Positions 1-9,340 are shown, numbered from the stretch's first letter. The stretch is DNA of 44,383 bases from Anaerolineaceae bacterium (GCA_003524305.1 DQHW01000010.1:1-44383), one strand, 5' to 3'. Notes: generated from the sequence alone by a model not told the origin. Numbers and translations: made by a program.

Positions 1-17
1 GGAAGGCAAAAAAATTG

Positions 18-89
18 AGCGGGTGATGGGATTCGAACCCACGAATACCACCTTGGGAAGGTGGTGCCTTACCACTTGGCGACACCCGC
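18..89 (-). tRNA. tRNA-Gly (anticodon CCC)
   Basis: Read on the minus strand this folds as a complete 72-nt cloverleaf. The acceptor stem GCGGGTG pairs with CACCCGC, the discriminator base is U (usual for bacterial tRNA-Gly), the anticodon stem CCACC/GGTGG encloses the loop TTCCCAA with anticodon CCC (reads GGG, glycine), and the T-loop is TTCGAAT. The CCA end is not encoded (CAA follows the discriminator). The D-arm resembles that of tRNA-Gln, but the anticodon decides the identity as Gly. Confidence 0.95.
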
Positions 90-114
90 ATAATAAATTT
101 TCAAGACAAAACAT

Positions 115-123
115 ATTATACCA
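115..123 (-). promoter_or_regulatory. extended -10 promoter of tRNA-Gly
   Basis: On the minus strand, 26 bases before the tRNA 5' end, the sequence TGGTATAAT gives a perfect -10 hexamer with the TGn extension. No good -35 is seen at 17 bp, which fits an extended -10 promoter. The same nonamer occurs in front of mreB on the other strand. Confidence 0.5.
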
Positions 124-283
124 AAATTCTTTCAATCAAAAATAACTTCAACTTGACAAATGGTTTATAATCAAATAAGAACAAAATTTCTAATTACTTG
201 TATTCTAGCGCCAATTTTTACCCGAGTCGTTTTAGTCGTTTTCTTTTTTAAGACGAATACGAATAATTGTTTAATCAATGACA

Positions 284-325
284 CTAATCCCTAATCCCTA
301 ATCCCTAATAACTAATAACTAATCC
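284..325. repeat. six tandem heptamers (CTAATCC / CTAATAA)
   Basis: Six consecutive 7-bp units follow in perfect register: three CTAATCC, two CTAATAA and one CTAATCC. It lies in the 340-bp space between tRNA-Gly and mreB, which otherwise holds only the two promoters described here. It resembles short heptanucleotide repeats known in some filamentous bacteria. No function is evident. Confidence 0.85.
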
Positions 326-365
326 ACAAAACCACCTATTCCCCTACGCTCCTCCATCACGGGGG

Positions 366-391
366 TTGACTAAACAGCCCTATGGTATAAT
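366..391 (+). promoter_or_regulatory. promoter of the mre-min operon
   Basis: An extended -10 element TGGTATAAT (383-391) precedes the mreB start by about 40 bases. A TTGACT lies upstream at 366-371, but the 14-bp spacing is short, so the extended -10 is probably the main determinant. No other promoter of this quality is visible before gltX, so the nine genes from mreB to gltX may share this start. Confidence 0.5.
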
Positions 392-429
392 TTTTTTTGA
401 TTTTCGTATACCGTTTATAGGAGTAACTA

Positions 430-1494
430 TTGGCAGCCAATCCCTTGAGTTGGTTGATGGGTTTTTTCTCACTTGATATTGGAATAGACCTGGGGACCGC
501 AAACACACTGGTAAACGTGCGTGGCAAGGGCATCGTTATTAATGAACCTTCATGGGTGGTGGTCAATAAACGAACTCATGAGACGATCGCTGTGGGGGCA
601 TCTGCTAAAGAAATGACGGGACGCACTCCGCCGAATTTTTCTGCCATCCGCCCGCTGCGCGATGGTGTGATTTCTGAGTTTGATATCACCAAAAAAATGC
701 TCGAATACTTTATCTTCAAAGCGCATCAGCAAACTATCGTTCCGATGCCGCGTCCGCGTGTTTGTGTGGGCATCCCCTCAGGTGCAACCCAGGTCGAAAA
801 ACATGCCGTCTATGATGCTGCCATGGCCGCCGGTGCGCGTGAAGCGCATTTGATCGAAGAGCCCATCGCAGCTGCCTTGGGTGCCGGGCTGCCGATTGGT
901 GATGTTCCGGGCACCATGGTAGTGGATATCGGTGGCGGCACCACTGAAGTTGCTGTTTTCTCATCTGGTGAATTGGTCGTATCGCGTTCACTGCGTGTGG
1001 CCGGCGATGAACTGGATGATGACATCCTGCAGTACATTCGCAAAAAATACAACCTTCTGATCGGCGAACGCATGGCCGAACAGGTCAAGATTTCCATCGG
1101 TTCGGCTTACCCGCTTCAAACTGAATTGACGCATGTCGTCCGCGGACGCAACCTGGTTACAGGTCTACCCGCTTCAATGGAAGTTTCTTCGGTTGAAATT
1201 CGCGAGGCGCTCTCGGGTTCCGTTCAGGTGATCGTGGATACGCTCCGCGATGCGTTGGATGAAGTGCCTCCCGAGTTGATTTCAGACCTGCTGGATACCG
1301 GCATCTGTCTGGCCGGCGGAGGGTCGCAACTCCTCGGCATCGTTCCAAGGCTCAAAGACGAGTTGAATCTGCGAGTTTTTGTCGCGGATGACCCCATGAC
1401 TTGTGTAGCACGCGGTGCCGGTCTGGTGCTTGAAAACCTCGGCGAATACGAGCGCTACCTGGTAAATTTGGATCGCAACAAGGGTCGTGGATAG
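430..1494 (+). CDS. mreB: rod shape-determining actin homologue MreB
   Basis: MreB is the bacterial actin that forms membrane-bound filaments and guides lateral cell-wall synthesis. The 354-residue protein shows the actin-fold motifs in order: phosphate-1 loop DIGIDLGTAN (16-25), the conserved LIEEPIAAALG (141-151), phosphate-2 loop VVDIGGGTTEVAV (164-176), and the adenosine loop CLAGGGSQL near residue 295. A short amphipathic stretch (LSWLMGFF, 6-13) fits the N-terminal membrane anchor. The start is TTG, chosen because AGGAG (419-423) sits six bases upstream and the protein then aligns with the family's usual length. It opens the operon with mreC 21 bp downstream. Confidence 0.97.
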   Translation: MAANPLSWLMGFFSLDIGIDLGTANTLVNVRGKGIVINEPSWVVVNKRTHETIAVGASAKEMTGRTPPNFSAIRPLRDGVISEFDITKKMLEYFIFKAHQQTIVPMPRPRVCVGIPSGATQVEKHAVYDAAMAAGAREAHLIEEPIAAALGAGLPIGDVPGTMVVDIGGGTTEVAVFSSGELVVSRSLRVAGDELDDDILQYIRKKYNLLIGERMAEQVKISIGSAYPLQTELTHVVRGRNLVTGLPASMEVSSVEIREALSGSVQVIVDTLRDALDEVPPELISDLLDTGICLAGGGSQLLGIVPRLKDELNLRVFVADDPMTCVARGAGLVLENLGEYERYLVNLDRNKGRG

Positions 1495-1515
1495 AAATAG
1501 TCCACGCCAGATTGA

Positions 1516-2349
1516 ATGAAAAGACTTTCACAACGCACTTTGCAATCGATCACCATAGGGTTGATCATAGTGGGCGTGCTTGCCCTGGCGCTCAGCGGTC
1601 TGCTTAACCAGATTGTTGGCAAGGTGATTGATCCTCTGGTAGCTGTCCAGGGATGGTTCGCCAGCCGCACCCAGGCCATGGTGGAATTTTTCACCGTGCC
1701 GCGGGATGTTGCAACGCTGCGCCAGGAAAACAATTCCCTCAAAAACCAGGTCTCTCAACTTCAATCAGAATTGCTGGCAGCACGCCAGCAGCTCACCGAG
1801 ACTGACATCCTTTATGCGCTGCTCGATTATGCACGCGCCAAACCTGAAAACAAATACGTGGCCGCCTCGGTTATTGGCCGGGACCCAAGTCCGTTTGTTA
1901 AATACATCATCATCAATCACGGCTCTGATGACGGCATTATTAAAGGCATGCCCGTGGTCACTCAACAAGGCTTGGTAGGTCAGGTGGTAGCTGTGACCGC
2001 CACTGCTGCCAGGGTGCAGTTGATCACCGATCCAGGTTCAATTATTAATGTCCGCCTCGAGAAGGCAAACACCGATGGTCAAGTATTGGGATCTGTTACC
2101 GGCGATGTTTCTCTGGATATGGTCAACCCCGGTGTTAACTTGATTCAAGGCGACCTGATCCTTACCTCCGGTTTGGGGGGCGGATACCCGTCTGATATTT
2201 TAATCGGGCAGGTCTTGTCACCTGAAAGCTCAGAGAATACACTTTTTCAAAAAGCAACTGTGCAGCCCGTGGTTGATTTTGTTAATTTAAGAGCTGTCTT
2301 GATCATCACCAATTTCAGGCCGGTGGACTATACACCTTTGGTTCCTTAA
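1516..2349 (+). CDS. mreC: cell-shape protein MreC
   Basis: MreC is the membrane-anchored partner of MreB that activates PBP2/RodA outside the membrane. The 277-residue product has the expected layout: a short basic N-terminus, one transmembrane helix (about 12-34), a coiled coil rich in Q/L/E (about 65-95), then the beta-rich MreC domain with the conserved GSDDGI.KGMPVV segment near 137-150. The order directly after mreB and before mreD is the classical mre arrangement. Length is normal for the family. Confidence 0.95.
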   Translation: MKRLSQRTLQSITIGLIIVGVLALALSGLLNQIVGKVIDPLVAVQGWFASRTQAMVEFFTVPRDVATLRQENNSLKNQVSQLQSELLAARQQLTETDILYALLDYARAKPENKYVAASVIGRDPSPFVKYIIINHGSDDGIIKGMPVVTQQGLVGQVVAVTATAARVQLITDPGSIINVRLEKANTDGQVLGSVTGDVSLDMVNPGVNLIQGDLILTSGLGGGYPSDILIGQVLSPESSENTLFQKATVQPVVDFVNLRAVLIITNFRPVDYTPLVP

Positions 2350-2367
2350 TCGGGTATAAAAGGACAA

Positions 2368-2868
2368 ATGGGCACACTGCTGGCGATTCCAATTATTTTC
2401 ATATTACTGATGCTGCAAACCACTTTTTTCAGTCAAGTGACGCTGCTTCATGGCAGTGTGGATCTTGTGCTTCTATGGGTGGCTGCCTGGAGTCTTCAAA
2501 AACAGGTCACTTCAGCCTGGTTTTGGACCATCCTTGCAGCAATTGCTGTTGCCTATATTTCCGCCATACCCTGGTATGTACCAGTTATAAGTTATCTGCT
2601 GGTCACAATTATTGCCAAATGGGTAAACAAAAGAGTCTGGCAGTCCCCTTTATTGATGATGTTCCTTGTGACGATGGTCAGCAGTATTATCAGCAACGGT
2701 TTATCTTATATTGCATTGGCGTTTTCGGGGGTTTCCATTCCCTTGGCAACCGGTCTTGTGCAGGTCATTATTCCTTCCGTGTTGATTAATTTACTGCTTG
2801 CCTTGCCTGTATTTGCCATTGCCAGAGATACTGCCCAATGGGTTTATCCATTGGAGGTGGTTGAATGA
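2368..2868 (+). CDS. mreD: rod shape-determining membrane protein MreD
   Basis: A 166-residue, very hydrophobic protein with about five membrane helices, lying between mreC and the PBP2 gene, where MreD is expected. MreD sequences are weakly conserved, so position carries much of the call. A purine-rich ribosome site (AAAAGGAC) precedes the ATG. The stop codon TGA overlaps the ATG of the next gene (ATGA), indicating translational coupling with mrdA. Confidence 0.88.
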   Translation: MGTLLAIPIIFILLMLQTTFFSQVTLLHGSVDLVLLWVAAWSLQKQVTSAWFWTILAAIAVAYISAIPWYVPVISYLLVTIIAKWVNKRVWQSPLLMMFLVTMVSSIISNGLSYIALAFSGVSIPLATGLVQVIIPSVLINLLLALPVFAIARDTAQWVYPLEVVE

Positions 2869-4955
2869 GAAGCGATAAAAAGATTGAAAAGGGGCTTGAA
2901 CCTTGGCGTTTTAATGCCATTTATATTTTGTTGGGTTTGATTTTGGTTGTTTATGTCATCCGACTGTTCAGTCTTCAGATTATAAATGGCAAAGATTATC
3001 TTGCTCAATCTGAAGAAAATCGGTTAACCGGGGTCAGTGTTTCGACGACCCGCGGAAATATTTACGACCGTAATGGCACCGTCCTCGCCCAAAACGTGGC
3101 TTCTTTTGACGTTGTGATCACTCCGGCATACCTCCCCACAGACCCGGGCACCATGGAGGATGTATTCAGGCAATTGTCTGAATTGATTGATGTGCCTGTG
3201 ACCAACGGGGTGATCAATGACACGACAGTAAAATACTTTACCCCCTGTCAAACTGATTTTGGCATTAAAGAGATCTACTACATCGGTGATACTAACGAAC
3301 CATTTTCTCCGGTAAAGGTTAAATGCAATGTTTCACAAGAAATTGCCATGACCATTCGTGAGAAAGAAAATGAATGGCAGGGTGTTGGAGTGGCTGTGCA
3401 GCAAGTAAGGCAGTATCCAACTGGCAATCTCACTTCTGAGGTAGTAGGTTTTCTTGGACCAATCACCGCGGAAGATGAAGATTATTATGTAGACCGTGGA
3501 TTTGTGGCTGGCACGGATAAGATCGGCTTTGCCGGCACCGAACGGGAACTTAATGATATTTTGATGGGCAAAAATGGCACCAGACTGATTGAAGTGGATA
3601 ATGCTGGCAAAGAAATTCGTGACGTAGAACCGCCAGTGGAAGCTGTGCCCGGGAACAGTGTTACCCTGACCATTGATTCACGTCTTCAATCTGCGGCAAG
3701 AACTGCCCTTATAGCTGAAATAGAATACTGGAATACCTACCTTGGGAGAATTCAATCACAAAATGGTGTTGTTATTGCCATGAACCCCAAGACAGGTGAG
3801 ATTTTGGCGATGGTTTCCTATCCTAACTATGAAAATAACCGGTTAGAAAGACTGATCCCGGAATACTACTATAATCAGCTCTCCCAGGATCCACTTAAAC
3901 CGATGCTCAATTATGCCATCGCAGCTGAACAGCCGCCTGGTTCGGTATACAAAATTGTTGCGGCTATTGGCGCTTTAAACGAAAAGGTTGTAACACCTGA
4001 ACAACAGCTTGAATGTCCGGGAACAATTTCAGTAATTCAAAAATTCTCTCCGAACGACCCGGGCACACCCAGGTTGTATTACAGTTATGATCGTGAAGGT
4101 CACGGCATTTGTGATTTCTTGAAGGGTTTCAGACTTTCTGATGATGTTTATTTTTACAAAATAGGCGGTGGATTCAACGAAGAAGTACCTGGAACCGGGC
4201 TTGGTGCCGACCGGCTTGCTGAATATGCAAAGGCATTAGGCTTTGACCGCTATACCGGTATTGAGTTGCCCGGTGAGGTTCAAGGCTTGATCCCTGACCC
4301 CACCTGGAAGCGTATTTACCGTGCCGAGAACTGGTCTACTGGTGATACATACATTACCACCATTGGACAGGGATATGTACTTGCAACCCCATTGCAAGTG
4401 CTTCAATCTTTTGCAATATTAGCAAATGATGGAAAATACATGCAGCCGACCATCATCAAGGATGTTCTGGATTCACAAGGTAATGTGATAAAACCCTTTG
4501 AGCCCACGTTAGTATGGGATATTACCAAAGATCCACTCATTAATGAATTGGATGATAACAATAAACCAACAGGTACAAAGTATACCGTTGAACCATGGGT
4601 GGTGGACAAAGTCAAAGAGGCGATGCGCCTGGTTGTGGTTGATGGAACTGCAACAAAAGCATTTCCAAATGAGGAAATCCCTTCAGCAGGCAAAACCGGC
4701 ACAGCCGAATATTGTGATAATGTCGCGCAGCTAAAAGATCTCTGTAAACCCGAGAACTGGCCAACCCATTCCTGGTATGTAGGTTACGCACCTTATGACG
4801 ATCCCGAAATTGCTGTTGTAGCTTTTGTGTATAACGGAGGAGAAGGTGCTAGTGTTGCAGCCCCAATCGTTGGAAAAGTGCTCGAAGCATATTTTGAGTT
4901 GAAGGCTATTGATTCTGCCAGCGGATCAAATTCGACCTCAACAACACTGCCGTAA
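2865..4955 (+). CDS. mrdA: penicillin-binding protein 2 (elongasome transpeptidase)
   Basis: A class B PBP that cross-links lateral peptidoglycan together with RodA. The 696-residue protein has one N-terminal membrane helix (about 18-37), a dimerisation domain with the TTRGNIYDRNG motif (61-71), and a transpeptidase domain with the catalytic triad motifs: S360-V-Y-K363 (nucleophile serine), S425-D-D427 (the SxD form usual in PBP2) and K610-T-G612. The C-terminus ends in a short Ser/Thr-rich tail. It overlaps mreD by four bases. Long loops around 540-580 make it a little longer than the E. coli enzyme. Confidence 0.95.
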   Translation: MRSDKKIEKGLEPWRFNAIYILLGLILVVYVIRLFSLQIINGKDYLAQSEENRLTGVSVSTTRGNIYDRNGTVLAQNVASFDVVITPAYLPTDPGTMEDVFRQLSELIDVPVTNGVINDTTVKYFTPCQTDFGIKEIYYIGDTNEPFSPVKVKCNVSQEIAMTIREKENEWQGVGVAVQQVRQYPTGNLTSEVVGFLGPITAEDEDYYVDRGFVAGTDKIGFAGTERELNDILMGKNGTRLIEVDNAGKEIRDVEPPVEAVPGNSVTLTIDSRLQSAARTALIAEIEYWNTYLGRIQSQNGVVIAMNPKTGEILAMVSYPNYENNRLERLIPEYYYNQLSQDPLKPMLNYAIAAEQPPGSVYKIVAAIGALNEKVVTPEQQLECPGTISVIQKFSPNDPGTPRLYYSYDREGHGICDFLKGFRLSDDVYFYKIGGGFNEEVPGTGLGADRLAEYAKALGFDRYTGIELPGEVQGLIPDPTWKRIYRAENWSTGDTYITTIGQGYVLATPLQVLQSFAILANDGKYMQPTIIKDVLDSQGNVIKPFEPTLVWDITKDPLINELDDNNKPTGTKYTVEPWVVDKVKEAMRLVVVDGTATKAFPNEEIPSAGKTGTAEYCDNVAQLKDLCKPENWPTHSWYVGYAPYDDPEIAVVAFVYNGGEGASVAAPIVGKVLEAYFELKAIDSASGSNSTSTTLP

Positions 4956-4969
4956 TACGAGAACAAATT

Positions 4970-5662
4970 ATGGAAAACACTTCACTTATACAAATCAAAG
5001 GCATCCGCGAAGGGTTGTTGATCAACGCCGAAAATGGAGCGTGGGATGACCGTAAGGCTGAACTTTTGATCATGGTGAAGCAAAAGGAATCTTTCTTCAA
5101 GGGAGCCAGGGTTTGTTTGGACGTAAATGAGACACCCTTGCGTGTCAAACAGATCACCCAGCTAAGAGATCAACTTTCAGATTTAAATGTGACTCTTTGG
5201 GCGATCCTAAGCACGGCAGAAACAACCGTCAATAATGCACAGGCTCTCGGGCTTGAAACCAGTCTGCCGGTCAAGAAAGAAAATAAAAACACAAAAGAAA
5301 ACAATGTTCATGTTGAAAACGCGGCTGAAAAAGCAGTTTTAGTCAATAAGACCCTGCGTGCCGGGTATAAAGTAGAATCATTGGATCATGTGATCATCGT
5401 CGGTGATGTCAACCCTGGCGCTGAAATTGTGTCAGCGGGGAACATCATTGTCTGGGGAAAGTTAAAAGGATCCGCCATTGCCGGCGCGGAAGGAAACATG
5501 AAGGCTATAATATGCGCCATGGAATTAAAGCCGACTCAACTTAGAATCGGTGATAAGGTTTTTCCGCCACAACAGAAAAAAGGCAAGACCTTTCCTGAAG
5601 TCGCTTACATCGAAAATGACGATTGCAAAATCGAACTCTGGAATAAAGAAAAGGGAAGATAA
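4970..5662 (+). CDS. minC: septum-site inhibitor MinC
   Basis: MinC blocks FtsZ ring formation away from midcell and is recruited to the membrane by MinD. The 230-residue product has a divergent N-terminal domain (about 1-100), a charged Lys/Asn/Glu linker (101-120), and a clear C-terminal beta-helix domain: LRAGYKVESLDHVIIVGDVNPGAE... and the A-G-N-I-I-V-W-G-K-L-K-G segment (156-167), which binds MinD. It begins 14 bp after mrdA and ends two bases before minD, so the division genes are fused to the shape operon. Confidence 0.93.
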   Translation: MENTSLIQIKGIREGLLINAENGAWDDRKAELLIMVKQKESFFKGARVCLDVNETPLRVKQITQLRDQLSDLNVTLWAILSTAETTVNNAQALGLETSLPVKKENKNTKENNVHVENAAEKAVLVNKTLRAGYKVESLDHVIIVGDVNPGAEIVSAGNIIVWGKLKGSAIAGAEGNMKAIICAMELKPTQLRIGDKVFPPQQKKGKTFPEVAYIENDDCKIELWNKEKGR

Positions 5663-5664
5663 AA

Positions 5665-6468
5665 ATGGCAGCTATTGTTGTGACGATCACCTCGGGTAAA
5701 GGTGGGGTTGGTAAAACCACCACCACGGCCAATCTGGCAGTTGCTTTGGCCGAAGATGGCTTTAAAGTTGTTTGTATAGATGGAGATATTGGTTTGCGCA
5801 ATTTGGATGTTGTCCTTGGTCTTGAAAACAGAATTGTTTATGATCTGGTGGATATTGTTGAGAACCGCTGCCGCATCAGGCAGGCAATGATTCGCGACAA
5901 GAGGCTTGAGGAGCTTTATCTTATTCCGGCCGCCCAAACGCGTGATAAATCTGCAGTTTCACCAAGCGACATGATTCGTGTGTGTGATGAGCTGCGCAGC
6001 GAAGTGGATTACATCATTATTGACTCTCCCGCGGGTATTGAACGCGGTTTTAGAAACACAATTGCCCCCGCGGATATTATCCTGGTGGTGACCAACCCCG
6101 AAGTCTCCGCCGTTCGTGATGCAGATCGCATCATCGGTCTGGTTGAAGCTGAAGAAAAAGGACCTGCCAAGTTGATCATCAACCGGGTTAATCCTGGCCT
6201 TACCAAACGCGGTGACATGTTGACACCAGAAGACGTGGTTGAATTATTAGCCATTGAACTTATCGGGGTAATCCCTGACGACGAGAATGTGGTCATCAGC
6301 ACCAACCGCGGACAACCCGTGGCGTTGGATCCAAAAAGTAAAACCGGTCAGGCTTTCAAGAATATCGCCAAACGTCTTCAAGGTCAAACCGTGCCCTTCA
6401 TGCAATTGGATGACAAGGGAGATTTTATGTCAAGAGTGGCGGGATTATTCAAGCAGGGAGGCGACTGA
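5665..6468 (+). CDS. minD: septum-site ATPase MinD
   Basis: MinD is a membrane-cycling ATPase that positions MinC at the poles. The 267-residue protein starts with the deviant Walker A motif SGKGGVGKTT (10-19). It also has the DGDIGLRNLD switch region (about 39-48), a DSPAGIE Walker-B-like motif near 119, and a C-terminal amphipathic membrane-targeting helix (MSRVAGLFKQG). Length and motifs match the canonical family. It ends one base before minE. Confidence 0.97.
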   Translation: MAAIVVTITSGKGGVGKTTTTANLAVALAEDGFKVVCIDGDIGLRNLDVVLGLENRIVYDLVDIVENRCRIRQAMIRDKRLEELYLIPAAQTRDKSAVSPSDMIRVCDELRSEVDYIIIDSPAGIERGFRNTIAPADIILVVTNPEVSAVRDADRIIGLVEAEEKGPAKLIINRVNPGLTKRGDMLTPEDVVELLAIELIGVIPDDENVVISTNRGQPVALDPKSKTGQAFKNIAKRLQGQTVPFMQLDDKGDFMSRVAGLFKQGGD

Positions 6469-6469
6469 T

Positions 6470-6727
6470 ATGGCAGCCTGGGGTAAACCAAATCGGCAAA
6501 GCGCTGATGAAGCCAAAGAACGATTAAAGTTGGTGTTGATCCATGATCGCACCGACTTGTCACAGGACGAATTGTCGATCATGAAAAACGAATTGCTTGC
6601 AGTAATTTCGCGTCATGTTGAGATTGATCCTGAACTGGTGAAGATCAGTATGAGCCATGACGGCCGTGAGCAGAAGCTGACGGCTGATATTCCATTGAAA
6701 ACTTCTCACCGGCGGAAAATCGGATAG
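6470..6727 (+). CDS. minE: MinE topological specificity factor
   Basis: MinE stimulates MinD ATPase and drives Min oscillation. The 85-residue reading starts at the ATG at 6470, one base after the minD stop, with a GGGAGGCGACTGAT ribosome site inside the minD end. The longer open frame upstream is an overlap with minD and is not used. The sequence R-L-K-L-V-L-I-H-D-R-T-D-L (about 20-32) is the MinD-binding/beta-switch segment, followed by the ...ELLAVISRHVEID... dimerisation helix and strand typical of MinE. Confidence 0.93.
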   Translation: MAAWGKPNRQSADEAKERLKLVLIHDRTDLSQDELSIMKNELLAVISRHVEIDPELVKISMSHDGREQKLTADIPLKTSHRRKIG

Positions 6728-6730
6728 TAA

Positions 6731-7822
6731 ATGTTTAAACGTGAAACCTGGCGAAATTTCGATTTTTGGCTGTTCGGGGCAGTGGTCTTTCTGATCATCT
6801 TCGGAATTACCATGATCCGTTCTGCCATCGCTGGAAACATCGAATTGGCCGGATATGTAAACCGACAAGCAACTTTTGCGGGCATCGGTCTGGGTGTCAT
6901 GGTGATCGCCACCTTGATTGATTATCGTTATTGGCGTAGTTTTTCAAAAATATTCTATATCATTACATTTCTATTCTTGTTGGTCATTTTGGTAGCCGGA
7001 AAAACCAGTTTTGGATCGCAGCGCTGGCTTGAAGTAGGTTTGGTAAATATACAGCCTGCAGAGTTGGCAAAGATTGTCTTAATACTGGTTTTGTCTGATT
7101 ATTTTGCAAAAAGCTATAACAAAGATAAAAATATTAAATGGATGGCAGGCGGCTTGATCATCCTTGCCGGAATCGTGGTACCCATCGTGTTGCAGCCAAA
7201 CCTGAGTACATCGATATTGTTGGCTGTCATCTGGTTTTCGATGTTATGGATTAGCGGCCTTCCTCCAAAATATATTTTGTACATGGGGTTGGCTGGCGTT
7301 GTATTGGGCGCCGCGGCTTTTCCATTTTTGGAGACTTATCAACAGGAAAGAATCACCACTTTTCTGTTTCCAGATCCCAATGCGCGCTATGGAAACACTT
7401 ATAACATTGAACAAGCTTTAATCACCATTGGCAGCGGCGGATTATGGGGGCAGGGCTACGGCCACGGCACACAGGTGCAGTTGCGCTTTTTGAAGGTACG
7501 CACAACAGATTACATTTTTTCTGCCATCGCCGAAGAATTTGGTTTCATCGGCACAGTGGTGCTGATTGCCGTACTGGCATTTGTGATCATTCGCTGCATC
7601 CGCGTTGCGCGTAATTCCAGTGACCAATATGGGGCCATGATCGCATACGGATTTTCAACTTTAATTTTCTTTCAAACCGTTGTCAATATTGGAGTAAACT
7701 TGAAGTTGATTCCGGTTACAGGCCAAACCCTGCCTTTTATAAGTTATGGCGGTAGTTCGTTGCTTTCACTAATGCTTGGAATTGGTTTGATTGAAAGTGT
7801 TCTGATCCATCAAAAAAAATAA
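6731..7822 (+). CDS. rodA: SEDS peptidoglycan polymerase RodA
   Basis: RodA polymerises glycan strands in the elongasome with PBP2. The 363-residue protein is a polytopic SEDS (FtsW/RodA/SpoVE) member with about ten membrane helices. Visible signatures are GSQRWLEVG...QPAELAK (about 97-115), the QPNLST motif near 155, and the C-terminal P-F-I-S-Y-G-G-S-S segment. It is assigned as RodA rather than FtsW because it shares an operon with mreBCD and mrdA. It starts three bases after minE. Confidence 0.93.
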   Translation: MFKRETWRNFDFWLFGAVVFLIIFGITMIRSAIAGNIELAGYVNRQATFAGIGLGVMVIATLIDYRYWRSFSKIFYIITFLFLLVILVAGKTSFGSQRWLEVGLVNIQPAELAKIVLILVLSDYFAKSYNKDKNIKWMAGGLIILAGIVVPIVLQPNLSTSILLAVIWFSMLWISGLPPKYILYMGLAGVVLGAAAFPFLETYQQERITTFLFPDPNARYGNTYNIEQALITIGSGGLWGQGYGHGTQVQLRFLKVRTTDYIFSAIAEEFGFIGTVVLIAVLAFVIIRCIRVARNSSDQYGAMIAYGFSTLIFFQTVVNIGVNLKLIPVTGQTLPFISYGGSSLLSLMLGIGLIESVLIHQKK

Positions 7823-7836
7823 ATCGAGAGACATTC

Positions 7837-9321
7837 ATGACTGAATTGACACAGCCCGCAAGAGTAAGATTTGCACCTTCACCAACCGGACACATGCATC
7901 TCGGAAGTGCGCGTACGGCCCTTTACAATTATCTGCTCGCCAGACAAACTGGCGGCACATTTATCTTGCGTATTGAAGATACTGACACCAAACGTTATGT
8001 CCCTGAAGCTGAAGAAGAATTGTTCAATGGACTGAAGTGGCTTGGAATTGATTATGACGAAGGTCCTGGTAAAGGCGGCCAATATGGACCGTACCGCCAG
8101 TCAGAGCGTAAAGAAATTTATACCAAATATGCAGAACAACTGGTTGAATCAGGACATGCCTTTTATTGTTTCTGCTCCCCTGAACATCTTGCCAAGGTGC
8201 GAGAGGCGCAGCAGGCCAACAAAGAATCTCTGCATTATGACGGCACTTGCCGTGAGATCCCCATTGAAGAAGCCCGCACACGCATTGTCGCAGGCGAGAG
8301 ATACGTGATCCGCTTTAAGATGCCTAAAACCGGCTCTACCACCGTCCATGACCATTTGCGCGGTGACATCACAGTGGAGAATAAGGTGCTGGATGACAGT
8401 GTGTTGGTCAAATCAGACGGCTGGGCGCTTTATCACCTGGCGGCCATGGTGGATGATTACCTGATGAAAATCACCCATGTCATTCGCGGCTCTGAATGGC
8501 TGCCGAGCTTGCCCTTACATATGCAAATCATCCGTGCTTTTGGCTGGCCTGAACCTATATTTATTCATCTTTCCGTATTTCTCAAACCCAGCGGTAAAGG
8601 CAAGATGAGCAAACGTGAAACTGCTGATGCCATGAAGGACGGTCATTCCATCTTTGTCAAAGACCTTGAAGAGTTGGGTTATGTCCCCGAGGGTGTGGTT
8701 AATTGGACGGCGCTGATGGGATGGAGCTATGACGACCATACCGAATTCTTCTCTCTCCAAGACCTGGTTGAGAAATTCAGCATTGATCATTTGAACCCTT
8801 CACCAGCCGCCATCAACTTCACGAAATTGGATTATTTCAATGGGCTCCACATCCGAAATCTTTCTGATGAAGATTTGGCAATCAGGGTAAAGCCCTTCCT
8901 AGAAACAGCAGGGTACAAGCCTTCCATTGAGACACTGATCAAAATTGCACCCATATTGAAAGAAAGACTTCCAACCCTGGATGACGTGGTGGATATGGCT
9001 GGTTTCTTCTTCAAAAATGAAATTTCATATCCGGCAGAGGACTTGATTGCCAAAGGGCTCGATAAAGCACAGTGCCAACAATTATTAGTACGGATCCAAA
9101 AGAAACTGACCGTGTTAAATTTTTTCCAAAAAGACGTGATGGAACCTCCTTTACGTGAACTGGTCGAGGGCAGCGGATTCAGCGCCGGGCAGGTTTTTGG
9201 CATCTTGCGTGTAGCTGTAACAGGGCAAAAGGTTAGCCCTCCGTTATTTGAAAGTATGGAAGTCATCGGTAAGGATGTCGTACTTAATCGAATTCATCAA
9301 GCGATAAAACTGCTGGAATAA
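7837..9321 (+). CDS. gltX: glutamyl-tRNA synthetase (class I)
   Basis: Charges tRNA-Glu (and possibly tRNA-Gln) with glutamate in the cytoplasm. The 494-residue protein has the class I signatures: FAPSPTGHMHLGSARTAL with the HIGH-type motif HMHLG at 19-23, and KMSKR near residue 256. Catalytic and anticodon-binding domains are both complete. It lies 14 bp after rodA on the same strand and closes the operon ahead of a strong terminator. Whether it is discriminating or not cannot be told from the sequence by eye. Confidence 0.97.
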   Translation: MTELTQPARVRFAPSPTGHMHLGSARTALYNYLLARQTGGTFILRIEDTDTKRYVPEAEEELFNGLKWLGIDYDEGPGKGGQYGPYRQSERKEIYTKYAEQLVESGHAFYCFCSPEHLAKVREAQQANKESLHYDGTCREIPIEEARTRIVAGERYVIRFKMPKTGSTTVHDHLRGDITVENKVLDDSVLVKSDGWALYHLAAMVDDYLMKITHVIRGSEWLPSLPLHMQIIRAFGWPEPIFIHLSVFLKPSGKGKMSKRETADAMKDGHSIFVKDLEELGYVPEGVVNWTALMGWSYDDHTEFFSLQDLVEKFSIDHLNPSPAAINFTKLDYFNGLHIRNLSDEDLAIRVKPFLETAGYKPSIETLIKIAPILKERLPTLDDVVDMAGFFFKNEISYPAEDLIAKGLDKAQCQQLLVRIQKKLTVLNFFQKDVMEPPLRELVEGSGFSAGQVFGILRVAVTGQKVSPPLFESMEVIGKDVVLNRIHQAIKLLE

Positions 9322-9340
9322 TTTTTGTTTATTGAAAATT

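Noticed and set aside
2865..4955. The second transpeptidase motif of PBP2 reads S-D-D instead of SxN
   Set aside because: SxD is the normal form in the PBP2/MrdA subgroup, so it is not a lost catalytic residue.
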